From Bimuria novae-zelandiae CBS 107.79 (lineage: Eukaryota > Ascomycota > Dothideomycetes > Pleosporales > Didymosphaeriaceae), in assembly GCA_010015655.1 (NCBI GenBank), contig ML976697.1, positions 153,570 through 217,569 of the forward strand: 64,000 nucleotides of DNA, in the 5' to 3' direction. Shown piece after piece: positions 20,774 through 32,665 of the stretch; position 1 is the first letter of the stretch, and each line of letters opens with the position of its first letter. A model generated the notes under the pieces. That model saw only the letters and a program-made list of their open reading frames with translations, made no database searches and had not been told where the DNA came from. A program made the position numbers and the translations under genes.

Positions 20774-21250
20774 GGCGAAGCAAGCAAATAAAAAAAGGAT
20801 TAAAAGACTAACCTTTTAAAAGGGAGATAAAGTCTTCCTATTATAAAAAAAACTTTACAATAATATAGCTTAGTAAAAGATTAAATAACCTTCAAAAATG
20901 ATAATTTAAAATCTAAGAAGTTAGACGCCTAGTTAATTTTAAAATATAGTTACTTATAGATATACGTATACACCTAGTGTTCTATAAATCGTTATTAGAA
21001 CTAGTACCACCAAACGCTAAGTTAGAATTATAATTAGAACTTAAAGATAAAGAGTATAAAGTCGAGGCAATTAAGAACCTACGAAAGATTAGACGTTAGT
21101 ATAAGTACCCAGTAAAATAGGAAGGATGGCTAGAGAGCCATAATATATGGGAACTAGTATAAAACCTTACGAACTATAGGATAGCGCTAGAGAGATTCTA
21201 CGAGAAGCATCTAAAGGCGCCGTAACCGAATTGGCAAGAAACTCGGAGAA
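20774..21250 (+). pseudogene. Element A pol, second part: integrase C-terminus and chromodomain
   Basis: Right after element C, and sharing the GGCGA target duplication, the integrase frame resumes with KQANKKRIK and then KGDKVFLL (the post-core GPY/F region). About 21,040-21,200 encodes a chromodomain: KEYKVEAIKNLRKIRR, then YKYPVK, EGWLESHNIWEL and NYRIALERFYEKH. This matches the family pattern EYEVEkIldxR...YLVKWkGyxxxxxTWEP. The chromodomain marks the element as a chromovirus, a Ty3 lineage that targets heterochromatin through histone H3 lysine-9 methylation. Stops and Trp losses show it is inactive. Confidence 0.82.
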
Positions 21251-21551
21251 GTTAAAGGATACGAAAGGGTTAAAAGGAATAAAGTTAACCTGCGACTAGC
21301 CTAAGTTAGATATAGGTAACAGCGGTAAAGTTAAAGCAGGGACGCCGGCGGCCATACTCTTAAGAGAAGAAGGGTTACAAACTTTAGTAGTACACTCTAG
21401 CTTCTCTAACTCCTCTATTAACGTAATCTCCTCTAGCTCGCTACAACGCTCTTTCTCCTTTGTAGTAGCTAACGCCTCCTGTAGGTTAAGGACCTAATAA
21501 TAAGTCTTATAAAGCTCTATAACTATCTAGCACTACTTTGCCTTTATCTTT

Positions 21552-22012
21552 TGTTAAGATCCCAAAGGGGTAGCTGGTCCCTAAGGGGCTAAGGTTGGTT
21601 CTCGGGCAGGAATACTGTAGTAGGACGGGAGAGGGTCGTAGTAATAGCTTACGCTTGTTACTAGGGTGTTAGTATTAAAGGTGGGTATAGCATAATTAAA
21701 TTAACAAGGTTGCTTATTTAGATCCAAACGATAGATTGATAAATAGGTTAAACACGGATACCATAAGGGTATTCGTATTAGGTTATATACACAAAGTGTG
21801 AATCTTACCGTCCGCCTCTCTTTCTGCCATCCCTGGGTTTCGCTGGATGGCAGTGCCGTCCATGGGTGGCACGCCTTCCACGATCTTGGCAGGATGGTAT
21901 GTCTTGGCTTGGATGGTACGTCACGTGACCTCGGTTACGCGACCCCGCCGAGTGTCACCCCCACTGGAGGCCCGTTGGCCCTCCTTGTTCCATACATGTT
22001 CAGATCTTAACA
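21552..22012 (-). repeat. 3' LTR of element B
   Basis: 461 bp. The last 220 bp are GC-rich and essentially identical to the other LTR. The first 240 bp differ by many transitions, mostly extra C-to-T or G-to-A in the right-hand copy. Confidence 0.93.
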
Positions 22013-22086
22013 TAACCTCCCCTCTTTCAGATAGCGTCCTCGGTATCCTCGTTCCGCGCCCCTTGGCTGCAGATACGGTCGTCGCA

Positions 22087-22094
22087 TATAAATA
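22087..22094 (+). promoter_or_regulatory. TATA box of the element B accessory ORF
   Basis: TATAAATA lies 50 bp before the plus-strand ATG at 22144, just inside the element from the LTR. This suggests the accessory ORF had its own promoter reading against pol. Confidence 0.55.
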
Positions 22095-22143
22095 CCCGCG
22101 TGAGTCGCTGCTTTCGCGTTCTGGCCTTAGTGCCTTCCTGACC

Positions 22144-22761
22144 ATGCCTAAGGATCTTAAGCCTCGCAAAGCGCGTGCGCCTCGTAAGAAGACTTCGACC
22201 TAAGAGCAACGTAATCGCATTTGCCGTGTTAAAGAGAGTAGTAAAGAGATGCCTTTTTATTGTGGTCGTTGCGAAAGACTAAACATTCGTTGTTTCGTAG
22301 ATATTGTGTCTGGTCGTTGCGCTGGTTGTATCGCTGCAAGGAGCGAGTGTGAATTATTTATTCTTAAAGAGGAGTGGGAGAAGGTAGAGGATAAGGAGCG
22401 TAAAAAGTGGTTAGAGTTAGCTCGTGCTAAGGAAGAAGCGCTGCGTAGTTAATAAAAACTTGCTTATTATAAGCGCGAGTTATTAGAGATTAAGAGTTAT
22501 AAGAGGTTATTCGCGCGCTAGGATAGGAAGTTGTTAGATACTTAGGATAAAGTGTAAGAGATGGAGAGCTTAAGTGCGGACGCTCTGTTCCAAGACAATT
22601 TCCTCGCTGATCTAGGCTGGTTACAGGCTAACAATCCTCTTCTTAATCTATTAATAGATCTTCTTCTTAACGAGTTCTTATCTAGTTCTCCTCCGATTAT
22701 TCCTGATTCCTTCTCATGGTTTGACGATGGTACCGTGCCAACACTTAGCAACAGTTTCTGA
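22144..22761 (+). pseudogene. Element B reverse-strand accessory ORF: Cys-rich protein with coiled coil
   Basis: A single frame of about 205 codons runs from the ATG at 22144 to TGA at 22759-22761. It is broken only by in-frame TAA/TAG (for example after TSTS-like Lys/Ser residues at 22201, and again near 22450-22560) with no frameshift; most of these fit Gln codons hit by C-to-T change. The N-terminus is very basic (PRKARAPRKK). Residues 37-75 form a Cys array, CGRCERLNIRCFVDIVSGRC and then AGC and C. Then comes a charged EEWEKVEDKERKKW segment and a C-terminus rich in Leu, Asn and Asp. The Cys array suggests zinc and nucleic-acid binding. The real role is unknown. Confidence 0.65.
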
Positions 22762-22859
22762 GGTTTGCTTCTAGTTCCTATATGTTTTCTAAGTGTGGAT
22801 ATCCTTTCCACTTGATTAGGTATGTTCGTGGCTAATCTGTGTATCGTAGTATCTTCTCG

Positions 22860-25800
22860 ACCTCGAATTCGGTTTCTTCCTCTGGCTGGTGATAAAAGGT
22901 TGTTTTAACTAGTGTTTTAGGGTCTGCAGGTTCGAGTTAATCTATATAAAATACTAGGTGTATCTTTGCGTCTAGTAGTAGTTCTAATTAGTAGTTAACT
23001 AGTGATACTTGTTCGATAATAAAAAATGGCCTAACCTTAACATGGTCTAGTTTCTTGTGTTTTTTCTTCTAGGTCCGAAGATTCTTCGTAAGCAGATATG
23101 CTTTATCCCCCTTCTTTAGCTAAGGTGCCGTTTTTCTTTTTTGGTTCGTGTAGGAAATACTTTGCTATTAAGCTTTCTTAAGATTCTCTCGGAGTTGTGT
23201 ATGTGTTTTCTTTATAGTTTCTGCTATATTTATTGCTTTTTCTGTTCTAATTACTGTAGGAAGTGTTTAATTAAAGAGATATAGATACCTTTCGTGGGTT
23301 GTATAAAATGGTGTAAATCCTATTACTGTTGATATTTTGTTATTATATACTAGTTGTGCTATAGGTAGTAAGGAAATCTAGTTATTTTTCTAGTTGTTGC
23401 AGTAGATGCGTAGGTACGTTTCGATAGTTTAATTCGTACGTTCTGTCTGTCCGTCGGTTTGTGGATGGTATGCTGTCGATAATTTCCGTTTTATTCTAAT
23501 AAGTGCTATTAGGGTTGTCTAATAGTTTAAGGTGAAGAGTTTGTCTCTATCGCTAATAATTGTCTTTGGAATACCGTGGTGCTATATAAGTTAGTCTAGG
23601 ATAAGGAATGCGAGTTCCTTAGCCGTAGTTATCTTCTAGCATGGTAGTAGTTCCACGTATTTAGTAAATTAATAGACAATATTTAGTATTGCGTCGTAAG
23701 TAATTCCGATTACAGGATCTCTTAATTTTAGTAGTCTTATAATAAAGTCTATAGCGATATCTTCCTATAGTGTAACGGGTATTTGTATGGCTTATATTTC
23801 TCTATACTTAAGGTGTGTTACATGTTTGTTGCGCTGGCAATCTGCATATTTGCGGATGTAGGTAGTTACTGCTTCCTTAATTCTTTTAAAGCTGTAGTTC
23901 CGCTGGATAAGTTCTATAGTTTTTCTAATCCCTGGGTGTCCGTACACTAGGTTATCATGGTATTATTGTATAACTTCCTTTTATAGTTCTCTGGTTACTT
24001 CTCGTGTGAGTATAAGGAGTTGGTTGAGTTTAGTGGTTGGTTCTAAAGAGCCGTCGGGGTTTTTCTTTAGTATTATAGAGTATGTCTTAACCTTTTCTCC
24101 TTTATTATTTATTCTGCTAAGAGCGTCTGCTCGTCCGTTTTCTTTACCTAGGGTGTATATAATTTTAAATTTATATTATCCTAGCGTTTCTAACCATCTT
24201 GCTTGTCGTTAAGTTAGTTCTTTTGTAGTTGTGAAGCGTGTAAGATTCTTATAGTCTATAAAGATTATAAGTTCTAAGTAGCTATGTGCGTAGATCCTTT
24301 AGTGTTTAATAGCTTTTACTATCGCGAGTAGTTCCTTATTATGTACTTCGTACTGTAATTCTTTTGGTGTAAACTTGTGTGCGTAGTATGCAACTAGGTG
24401 CCATTTGCTATTCTTCTCTTATTTCGCGCATGCTCCTACTGCCAAGTCGCTTACGTTTATTTTAATACGTAAAGGTTTATTATCTTAGAAGTGTATAAGG
24501 ACTAGTGGCGTAATATATGCTTTTTGTAGTGTTTAGAATACTTGTTTGTATTTTTCTATCTAGTTAAAAGGTTTGTCTTTCTTCGTGAGGTTCGTAAGTG
24601 GTAGTGTGATTCTAGAGTAGTCCGTGATAAATTGTCTATTAAATCTAGTAAATCTAAGGAAGGCTTGCACTTTCTTAAAGTTAATAAGTAATTTCTACTT
24701 TTTTACTTTCTTAATCTTTAAAGGGCTTACTTAGATACCTTTGGTGTTAATAACATGTCCTAGGAATTCTAGTTCTGTAACATAGAATTTACACTTTTCT
24801 AGTTTTAGTTATAGGTTAGCGTTATCTAGCGCTTATAGTACTGTCTATACGTGTTGCACATAATCTTTCTCCTGTTTTAAGAATACGAGGATGTTGTCGA
24901 GGTAGGCAACTATAAATATATTAAGGTAGTTTTATAGTATATTATTAATTATTGCTTGGAATGTTGCTGGCGCGTTTGTGAGTCTAAAAGGCATAACTTG
25001 GTACTCGAATAGTCTATATCTGGTTTAAAAGGCTATCTTCCACTCGTCACCTGCTAATATTTGTATAAGGTAGTATTCGTCTTGTAGGTTAAATTGCGTG
25101 AATATCTTGGCTCGTCCTAGCCTGTCTCGAGATTCTTATATATTTAGTAGTAAGTATCTATTCTTAATTATTATGTTATTTAGTTTCTTATAGTCGATGC
25201 ATAGACGTTGCGTTCTATCCTTCTTTATAATAAATATTAAGGGTAACGCTGCTAGCGATTCTGACTTGCGTATCTATTGCCTGTTAAGGGCTTTCTTTAG
25301 GAATTCGCGTGTCCATTGGAGTTCTTTTTTACTCTGGCCGTAGAGTGGTCTAAAAGGCGGCGTTTTTCCTTCTTTGAGAATAATGCGGTGATCTCGGTGT
25401 GTATGCTTAGGAAGGGCGTTTGCTCCTTTCTCTTCCCGAAATAAATAACTCTATTCTTTATATTTGTTAGGGATATTAAGAGGTGTGCTATTCTCTTTAT
25501 ACTTACGCTTTATGACCTAGTAGTTCCTCCCAGCGTCTGCCAAGTTAATTTCGCGTTTATCGACTTTTGGTCGCGAGACTATGTTATTAATAGTTCTCTT
25601 ATCTACTATTATACTCTATTAATGCGTAGGCTTTGCTTATAATGCATAGTTACAGCGCTTAAAGGCTAGCTCTTTCTTTTTCTAGTCGACTGTGGGGTTA
25701 TGCTTTCTTAACCAGGGTAATTCTAAAATCACGTCGTGATTAGCTTCCTTAATAATATCGAGGGTAATTAATTCCTAGTGTCTATAGATCGTGAGGGTGG

Positions 25801-26100
25801 TTTCGACCTTGTACTCGATTATTGCTTTGCCGGGTATTAGCTATCTATTCGCGATATAGATAGTATAGGGTATGGCCTTCTTGCGTTTGTAGAGTCCTGC
25901 TCTATTAAGTGCTTTTTTAAACACATAACTTTCCTGTGCTCCTGAGTCTAGCATGGCTTTTATTTATGTTTTTTTAAGCTATACTAATAGCTTAATTAAT
26001 ACCTAACTGTTGGTGGCATTTACTTCCTTAAAGGCGTTTTCCCGCCTGCGCCTAGGTCTAAAAAAGACATTTTCTTTTTGGCTGGCTTCGTGGGTTTAAG
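22860..26100 (-). pseudogene. Element B pol: protease, RT, RNase H, integrase, chromodomain start
   Basis: Minus-strand translation gives a protease region near 25,750-25,960 and the RT signature [16 protein letters not shown] near 25,190-25,240. The RT palm reads VAYLDNILVF at 24904-24893, where the family has YLDD. RNase H lies near 24,200-24,500 and the integrase near 23,050-24,000. The C-terminal block FFIIEQVSLVNY, then KIHLVFYID and FYHQPEEETEFEVEKILRY near 22,870-23,030 is the integrase tail followed by the beginning of a chromodomain that is then cut short. D2 encodes a closely similar tail. Stops are TAA/TAG throughout. Confidence 0.83.
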
Positions 26101-27890
26101 GCATCCTTCGTTTTTCTTCTCCTAAGGCTGCTACTAGGCCTCTACTAGGAGAGCTTCACCGTCTTCTTCCTTTGTTACCGTTTTAATTCTGAGGGTCGTA
26201 GTCCCTTTTAGTATATAATTAAACCTATGCTTCCCTTTTTGTTCTTTATGTTCTTTATAATTAGGGTATAAGCATGTTTGCTATTTGTCTAATGCACATT
26301 TCCTATTAACTAGTAGTAATATTACTTAGTTTAGTGCCTAATTAAGATATAGAAAGTATTGTGTTTTGCGTTTGTCCTAGAGGTGAACGTTGTAATGGGC
26401 GATAGGGCAGTTAAACTACTCTTATTTATATCGTTGGTACGTTCGGGGAAAGTAGCTGTATTCCTTAGCTTAGTAATAAATAGTATATTAATTTTCTTTA
26501 TAGAGGGTCTATCGTATGGTCTCGTGCGTAGGATTGCGGTGGTCTAGGTCGTACTATAGTTTGTAGTTTAGGCTTTCGTTTAGGTACTTCTTCTTAGGGT
26601 CTTCGTGGGCGTAGCGGTGGTCCGCCATTTCTCGTGCTACTTTACTAACCAAGTTAGGTTGGTAAGCATGGAAAAATGCTTTTACGTAGTCTTGTCGCTC
26701 TATTGCTGTAAACCCGAAGTCTCCTTCACTTGGTTAGTGTTTTTCTAAGAAGTCGAAAACATTCGTTGTCTTACTAGTGACTAGTTTGCTCTAGCTAGGG
26801 TGAGGTGTAAGAGATCGAGGTATTAGTTTCTTCTTCTTTCCTTTTTCGTCTAAACCTTCGTATGCATCCTCGTAGAGTCGTAAATTAGAGGTTCCTAATT
26901 ACTCTGATCCTTCGTTGTAGATGTTAATTTGTTTAATGGCGTTTACTACCTACTATTCTTCGTCGGTGGTTTCTTTCTTGTTGATAGTTAGTACGTTTAA
27001 CTGTCTAGTAATCTTATTCTTAGATCTGCAGTTCCTGGCTATATAGCCTGGTTTGCCACATGTAAAGCATTTACGCGTCTCGGTCCCCTATCGTCGGGTT
27101 CTATCTAAGATACGTTAATTAGGCTTTTAAAAGCCTATAGCCTTTCCTGTTCCCTTTTCTAGGTTGTTAAACTGGATATCTTCTATAGGTTAGGGTCTGT
27201 AGTAGTTACGTTACTGGCGTCGAGGTACTTTTGGTGGCGCTCTGTAGACTATAAGTGCCTGTTGTCTAAAACTAGCGTTCCTTAGGTTCCTACGGAACTC
27301 TTCTTGCAAAGCGAACTACTCCCTATTAATGCAGATAGTCTCTTTATATAGTTCTTCTAAGGTCTTTATCTTTATACTACTACGCAGGAGTTCCTCGCGT
27401 ATATTATATTTAAGGCCTTATTTATATATTGTCTTAAGAGATTTATCCTCCTAGTTAAGTTACACTACGTACTTGCGGAACTTAGTCGTGTATTTAGCTA
27501 TAGATTAGTGTTAGCGAACTATTTAGATTACTTGTCCAGCGATAGCTGTTTTGTTGGCAATTCCAAACATTTATTAAAAGTATATTTTAAAGTTATTATA
27601 GTTTTTAATAATGTCGATTGCATTAGCATGCTTGTTAATATACTCCTTATTTTCGTTGTTATAGTCTATATCTAAGTACTTAACTAGGTAGGGATAGATC
27701 TATTCTTTAGCGCTTCCTCGCATATAGGTCGCAGCGAAGATAACCTTCTTCTTATTTTTAAAGTCTTAATTCTAGTTAAAAAAATAGAGGTCTAGCTATA
27801 AAAGCCAGGTATCGAGGAAGGTACGGTTACTATTATATAAGTTAGGTTTGTGTGCCTTGTTCTTGCCATCCCCTATAGGGGTGACATAGT
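26101..27890 (-). pseudogene. Element B gag
   Basis: Following the 5' LTR on the minus strand, the leader TTAAACACCCTTAATATAA is shared with D1 and D2. It leads into gag near 27,870-27,000: GKNKAHKPNLYNSN, then a Tyr/Phe-rich helix region and VIFAATYMRGSAKE, the retrotransposon gag core. A degenerate CCHC knuckle is expected near 27,040-27,080, where Cys and His codons are partly lost. The frame is broken by RIP-type stops. Confidence 0.75.
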
Positions 27891-27950
27891 TGTCCAAAGC
27901 TATGGAAGAGGTAGGGGTTTTATTAGTATTTATATTAAGGGTGTTTAAGA

Positions 27951-28411
27951 TGTTAAGATCCTAAAGGGGTAGCTAGTCCCTAAGGGGCTAAGGTTAGTTC
28001 TTGGGCAGGAATACTATAGTAGGATAAAAAAGAGTCGTAGTGATAGCTTGCGCTTGTTACTAAGGTGTTAGTATTAAAGGTAGGTATAGCATAATTAAAT
28101 TAATAAGGTTGCTTATTTAGATCTAAACAATAGATTAATAAATAGGTTAAACATGGATACTATAAGGGTATTCGTGTTAGGTTATATACACAAGGTGTAA
28201 ACAATACCGTCCGCCTCTCTTTCTGCCATCCCTGGGTTTCGCTGGATGGCAGTGCCGTCCATGGGTGGCACGCCTTCCACGATCTTGGCAGGATGGTATG
28301 TCTTGGCTTGGATGGTACGTCACGTGACCTCGGTTACGCGACCCCGCCGAGTGTCACCCCCACTGGAGGCCCGTTGGCCCTCCTTGTTCCATACATGTTC
28401 AGATCTTAACA
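27951..28411 (-). repeat. 5' LTR of element B
   Basis: 461-bp partner of 21552-22012, followed by the second TCTTT copy. Its AT-rich half carries more RIP-type transitions than the other LTR. Confidence 0.93.
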
Positions 28412-28724
28412 TCTTTTAATACTTAGTCTGCGTTAAAACTAGATTACACCAAGCTTTCGCCTAAATATAATAAGCATAAAAACTAGTAAATAACTTTACC
28501 TCACACTTTAGACCCTTCTTTGTAGTAATTATATAAAGTTAGCATCTCCACGCTTGCGTTAAAAATAGCCTTTATTTAGTCTTAGTAGCGTTAATTAGAA
28601 GATAATTTTAAGACTTTAAGCATAGTTAGGCAGGCAATAAAAAAGTAAGAAATAAACTTATAATAAGGGCCTTAATAACTACTTATACACGCGCACGCTA
28701 GCGCTATTATAAAATTATAAAATT

Positions 28725-28990
28725 GTCCGATTATATGGCCTCTATCTGTTGTGGATATGAGGCTGGAGCACTCTCTCTTTTGTACTATTCTAAATAGGGC
28801 TAGCGCTGCAGCGGCACTTATTTGGAGCCTCGCACACATCTGCATTCCAGACACAGACAGAACACGAACATCATCAATCAATCATCACATCCATCAAATT
28901 CTCATCATTGCATTATCTCAAAGTGACAGAACACTATCAAATCTGACAAAAATAAAGATAGGTATTAAGATAATTACCTTAATAGGGGGG
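28725..28990. other. GC-normal patch in element A
   Basis: About 250 bp are free of RIP. They include a C/A-rich stretch (AATCATCACATCCATCAAA) resembling a fungal 5' leader or an LTR R/U5 region, and end in a purine tract near 28,980. Two short open frames cross it on opposite strands without recognisable motifs. It could be the promoter of the element A accessory ORF or part of an LTR. Confidence 0.4.
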
Positions 28991-29747
28991 ATAATATTAT
29001 AAGCTTAAAGAACCTAGACTATAGCTCTACTATAATTAAAGATAAATAGGGGGAGGTAGATAATACTATACTATAGCTAGCCTATAAGAACTCGTGGGGC
29101 TACTTTGGTTAGTAAGGATTACGTGATTGTAATCCGCTAAGAACTAGCTTTAATACTAGATTAAAGGTAATCTACTAAGGAAGAGGACAATCGTCGGATT
29201 ACCTAAAAATAGAGGAAGAAATAGACTAGTATATAGTATAGTAATTCCCCTATTATTATTTCTTTTTTTATAGCTAACTTATATATTTTCTGTGCGAGTA
29301 CGTTCTCTTATATAAACTAATATTTATCTTATTTATTATAAGATTAGATTAGATAGCCACGCGCTAAGTTGTCGCATTAACTTATACTACTAAATAATCT
29401 ATAAAGTGCTACTTTAGCCTTACTGCCCTAACCTGGATCGGATCAAGGTGTGAGCGTCTTATAACAAGAAGTCTTATTACCTAACACTATATAACTATAA
29501 TATTATAATACGGATATTTATTTTATGTAAAACTACTTTTGTCTATTATTTAAAAGTAACTAGGGGAGGCGCAAAGCCCACTAATAGAATAGTGGTATTT
29601 AGGATAGGGGCTATGGCATATAGGATAGAAATAGTAGTATTTGGGTAATTTTACGAGCTAACGTCACATGTGTGGTAGTGTATCTAAAATAGTGGTAGAT
29701 GGGAAATTATTACGCCAAGTAGTAGTTTGGCAGAAATTTGCCGGATT
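28991..29747. other. AT-rich stretch, possibly the element A 3' LTR and an unknown repeat
   Basis: No coding is recognised. Purine tracts at about 29,044-29,056 and repeated GATTAC-type motifs near 29,110-29,200 are compatible with LTR sequence, but no second copy exists in the window to prove it. 29,570-29,747 is less mutated and unassigned; it ends abruptly where the D1 LTR begins. Confidence 0.35.
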
Positions 29748-30130
29748 CCTAACTTGGCCGCGAATCACGTGACAAGTCACGCGTTCCAGAAATATCGAAA
29801 GTCCCAGAACTATCTTGACATTTAGGATCTTGGGATGAACTGGGATTTGGAACCTATAGAACAGGACTTGTATATAGAAACGTTAAAAATAGACCTTCTA
29901 TCTTTATATTTAATCTTAATTATTAATATATTATTTAGATTACACTTAAGTAATATTAATTTGTTTATAATCGCGTATTACGTTTAATATTAATATCTTA
30001 TTAATACGCGTAAGCTATTAATATCTTATTAATACACGTAAGCTATTCATAACTCCTTACCTTACTAGTACTCTTACCTAAGAACTAATCTTAGCTCTAT
30101 AAGGACTAGTTATCCTTTAGGGTCTTAATA
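29748..30130 (+). repeat. Truncated 5' LTR of D1
   Basis: It aligns with 33345-33774, 59689-60118 and 60826-61253 from the block CCTAACTTGGCCGCGAATCA onward, and ends in GGGTCTTAATA. Confidence 0.8.
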
Positions 30131-30189
30131 TCTTAAACAATTTTAACATAAGTACTATAAGGATCTCTACCTTTTTTATAGCTTCTAAT

Positions 30190-32640
30190 AGCACTAGCAT
30201 CCTACTAATAAAGGATAGCAAGAATAAATTATATAAACCTAATTTATATAATAGTAATTATAAGCTCCTTAATACGTGACTACTATAGTTATACCTGTAC
30301 TTCTTTAACTAAGATAATAACCTTAAGGACGAGAAAAAGGTTATCTTCGTAGTAATATATATATAAGAAATAGCTAAAGAATAGATCCACCCATATCTAG
30401 TTAAATAAATAGATATAGATTCCGAGAACTAAGATAAGGACTACATAAATAGTTACGCTAACGTAGTTAATATTATTAAGAACCACTTTAACTTGAAGAA
30501 GTGCCTTAAGTAACTATTTAGAATTACTAATAAAATCGCTATAGCTAAATAAGTTATCTATATAATTAAATAGTAATAATTTATAATGAAATATATAATA
30601 GAGTTCTGCAAGTATGCTCTGTAACTTAAATAAATAGAAAATCCCTTAAGACTATATATATGTAGGGACTAAAGTATAAAGTAAGAGAAGAACTTCTACA
30701 CAGTAGTATAAATATTAAGACTCTTAATAAGCTATATAAAGAATTAATTAGAGTTAATAAAAAATAGTTCGCACTATAAGAAGGGTTTCGTAAATACTTA
30801 AGGAACGCTAGCTTTAGAAAACCTACCCTTATAGTTTATAGAGTACTAAAGGTACCTTAATAATAGTATCGCGACTCTTATAGTTACTAGTTAATAAAAG
30901 AAATTTAATTTAATAATTTAGAAAAGAGAATAGGGACGATTCTAGGCCTTTAAAGGCCTAATAATAACTATATATAACTTTTAAATAGAACCCACCTGCT
31001 AAGGATCGAGACACGTACCTACTTTATATATAGTAAACTATGGTACATTATCAGGAACTGCAGATCTAAGAATAAGGTTATTAGATAGTTAAACGTACTA
31101 ACTATTAATAACCCGAATGCGGACGACGAAGAATAATAAATAATAGTCTTTATTCAGTAACTTAATATTATAGATAAAGACTTAGAGTAATTAGAATTAC
31201 TAGACTTTTATATATATAAGAATACTAACAACAACGGTTTAAATAAAAAAACTAACTAATGTAATAATCTTTTACACCATACCTAAAAGCACGACTATTT
31301 CTAAAGGAAATTAAATAATAAAACGTCTTTAACTTCTTAGAGATATAATAACCTAGGGAAGGAGACTATAGATACTTAGTAATAAAAACTAGATATATAA
31401 CCTATGTACTAAAATAAACTAGCCTAACTTGTAAAGCTACACGAGAATTCGTAAACTATGAATATAAGTATTAATATCTACGCCAGATATATATTATAAA
31501 ACAAATTATAAACAAATATATAATCTAGACTACTATAATTCTAATTATAGTATCCTTTAATAAAGATAGTATACACACGACTAATATACCACGTACTATA
31601 TAAAAAGGTAAGTAAAACATTTTCTAACTGAAAAATGATAATACTAATAAGAATAGGTTAACTACCTAATTATAAAGTATAACGTACAAATTTAATATAA
31701 ATATAAAACTAAGTATTTCCCATATTTACATAGAGCTACAAATAACGTACCATTAATATTAATTAATAGAAACTATATATTAACAGAATAGCAAATATAC
31801 CTCTATCTTAACTATATGGAACATAAGTAAAAGAAAGCACTCTTTATATTTAGACTAAACGACTACTATAGAGTAATAGTACGCTTAGACAATGTAAAAG
31901 GAAGAGAATTTAGTAAAGCGGTTTATATAAGAAAACGATATATAATAAGTATATACGGAACAAAGAAAAACTACTAAGACCTATAGATTTACCTATAGAA
32001 AAATGTCTTTTTTAAATCTAAGCTTAGGTAAGAGCACGTCTTTAAAGAAATAAATACTATAAATAGTTAAGTATTAATTAAGCTACCGATATAGCTTAAA
32101 ATAATATAGATATAGGCCATGCTAGATTTAGAAGTATAGGAAAGTTATATATCCTAAAATGCACTTAATAGAGTAGGTCCTTATAAGCGTAAGAAAGCTA
32201 TACCCTACGCTATTTATATTGCAAATAGATACCTACTACCTAGCAGGCCGTGAATAGAATATAACGTTAAGATAATACTTAAAATTTATAAATGCTAAGA
32301 GACAATTACTCTTAATATTCTTAAAAAAGCTAATCATGATATAGTAATAAAAATAGCCGAGTTAAGGGAGCATAACCCTACTATTAATTAAAGAAAAATA
32401 ATACTATCCATTAAACGCTATAAATATATATTATAAGTAGAACCTGCGTATAAATAAAGTATAATAGTAGATAAGAGAGCTGTAAATAACTTAGTTTTAT
32501 AATTAAAAGTTAATAAACACGAATTATTCTTAGTAGACACTAACAGGAACTACTAGGTTATAAAGCGTAAGAAGATAGATAATAGCACACTCTATAAGGT
32601 TCTAGAATACTACTAAGTATAGAATTATATATCTTAGTCC
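30190..32640 (+). pseudogene. D1 gag and protease
   Basis: Gag reads DSKNKLYKPNLYNSN, then NNLKDEKKVIFVVIYI near 30,200-30,400 and NLKKCLK further on, the retrotransposon gag core. A zinc knuckle remnant near 31,010-31,075 reads YSKLWYIIRNCRSKNK, with the first Cys residues lost. A downstream protease part matches D2 (GPYKRKKAIPYAIYIANRYL). The frame is saturated with TAA/TAG, so this is one of the oldest copies here. Confidence 0.75.
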
Positions 32641-32665
32641 TTCGCAGACGAGTTCTATTTAAGAG

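Larger units (their letters stand above)
21552..28411 (-). mobile_element. Complete Ty3 element B, 6,860 bp
   Basis: 461-bp LTRs (21552-22012, 27951-28411) beginning TGTTAAGATC and ending GATCTTAACA lie inside a perfect TCTTT target duplication (21547-21551, 28412-28416). Pol and gag read on the minus strand, and the polypurine tract (GAAAGAGGGGAGGTTA on that strand) is next to the left LTR, as expected for this orientation. A plus-strand accessory ORF sits between pol and the 3' LTR. It is inserted in the accessory ORF of element A. Confidence 0.95.
21251..28720 (-). pseudogene. Element A reverse-strand accessory ORF, split by element B
   Basis: Opposite to pol, a minus-strand coding frame runs from about 28,720 to 28412 and resumes at 21551 down to about 21,340; element B (21552-28411) lies between. 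Removing B and one TCTTT copy keeps the frame. The N-terminal part is Cys-rich (KKGLKCEVKLFTSF, with further Cys/Tyr positions). The second part is a charged, probably coiled-coil segment with KEKERCSELEEI and EELEKLEC. The layout matches the accessory ORF in element B, a Cys-rich knuckle then a coiled coil. Function unknown; a nucleic-acid binding role is only a guess. Confidence 0.55.
11119..28990 (+). mobile_element. Ty3 chromovirus A, 5'-truncated, split by two nested LTR elements
   Basis: Element A is present in three pieces: 11119-13176, 20774-21551 and 28412 to about 28,990. It begins abruptly in the middle of reverse transcriptase; LTR, gag and protease are missing on the left, next to the DUF3435 promoter block. 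Element C lies in its integrase and element B in its reverse-strand accessory ORF, both with clean target duplications. The coding is heavily RIP-mutated with short clean patches at about 12,055-12,190 and 28,730-28,970. A purine tract near 28,980 (AGGGGGGATAA) could be its polypurine tract, but no matching LTR pair can be shown. Confidence 0.8.
29748..32665 (+). mobile_element. D-family Ty3 copy D1: truncated 5' LTR, gag and protease region
   Basis: The LTR part (29748-30130) matches the D2 LTR downstream of its first ~80 bp; the left end is lost. Gag follows on the plus strand to about 31,260. A protease-like region near 32,030-32,640 includes MLDLEV and then ESYIS-like residues where the family has DSGA. 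The copy stops at 32,665 against an inverted gag fragment. Its 3' end may be the D-type tail and LTR at 60701-61253, which would make it the outer element of the nest. Confidence 0.7.

Noticed and set aside
21798..22203. Overlapping open frames on both strands, 70-118 codons
   Set aside because: They lie in the GC-rich half of the element B LTR and leader and recur in the other LTR; no recognisable protein.
26359..26547. 62-codon plus-strand open frame, similar to a minus-strand frame at 35316-35128
   Set aside because: Both are complementary-strand shadows of related gag/protease-region sequence in elements B and D2; the similarity comes from the shared element, not a second gene.
28751..29002. 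83-codon plus-strand frame
   Set aside because: Covers the clean patch of element A but reads as leader-like, low-complexity sequence with a long Ile-rich end; no motif.
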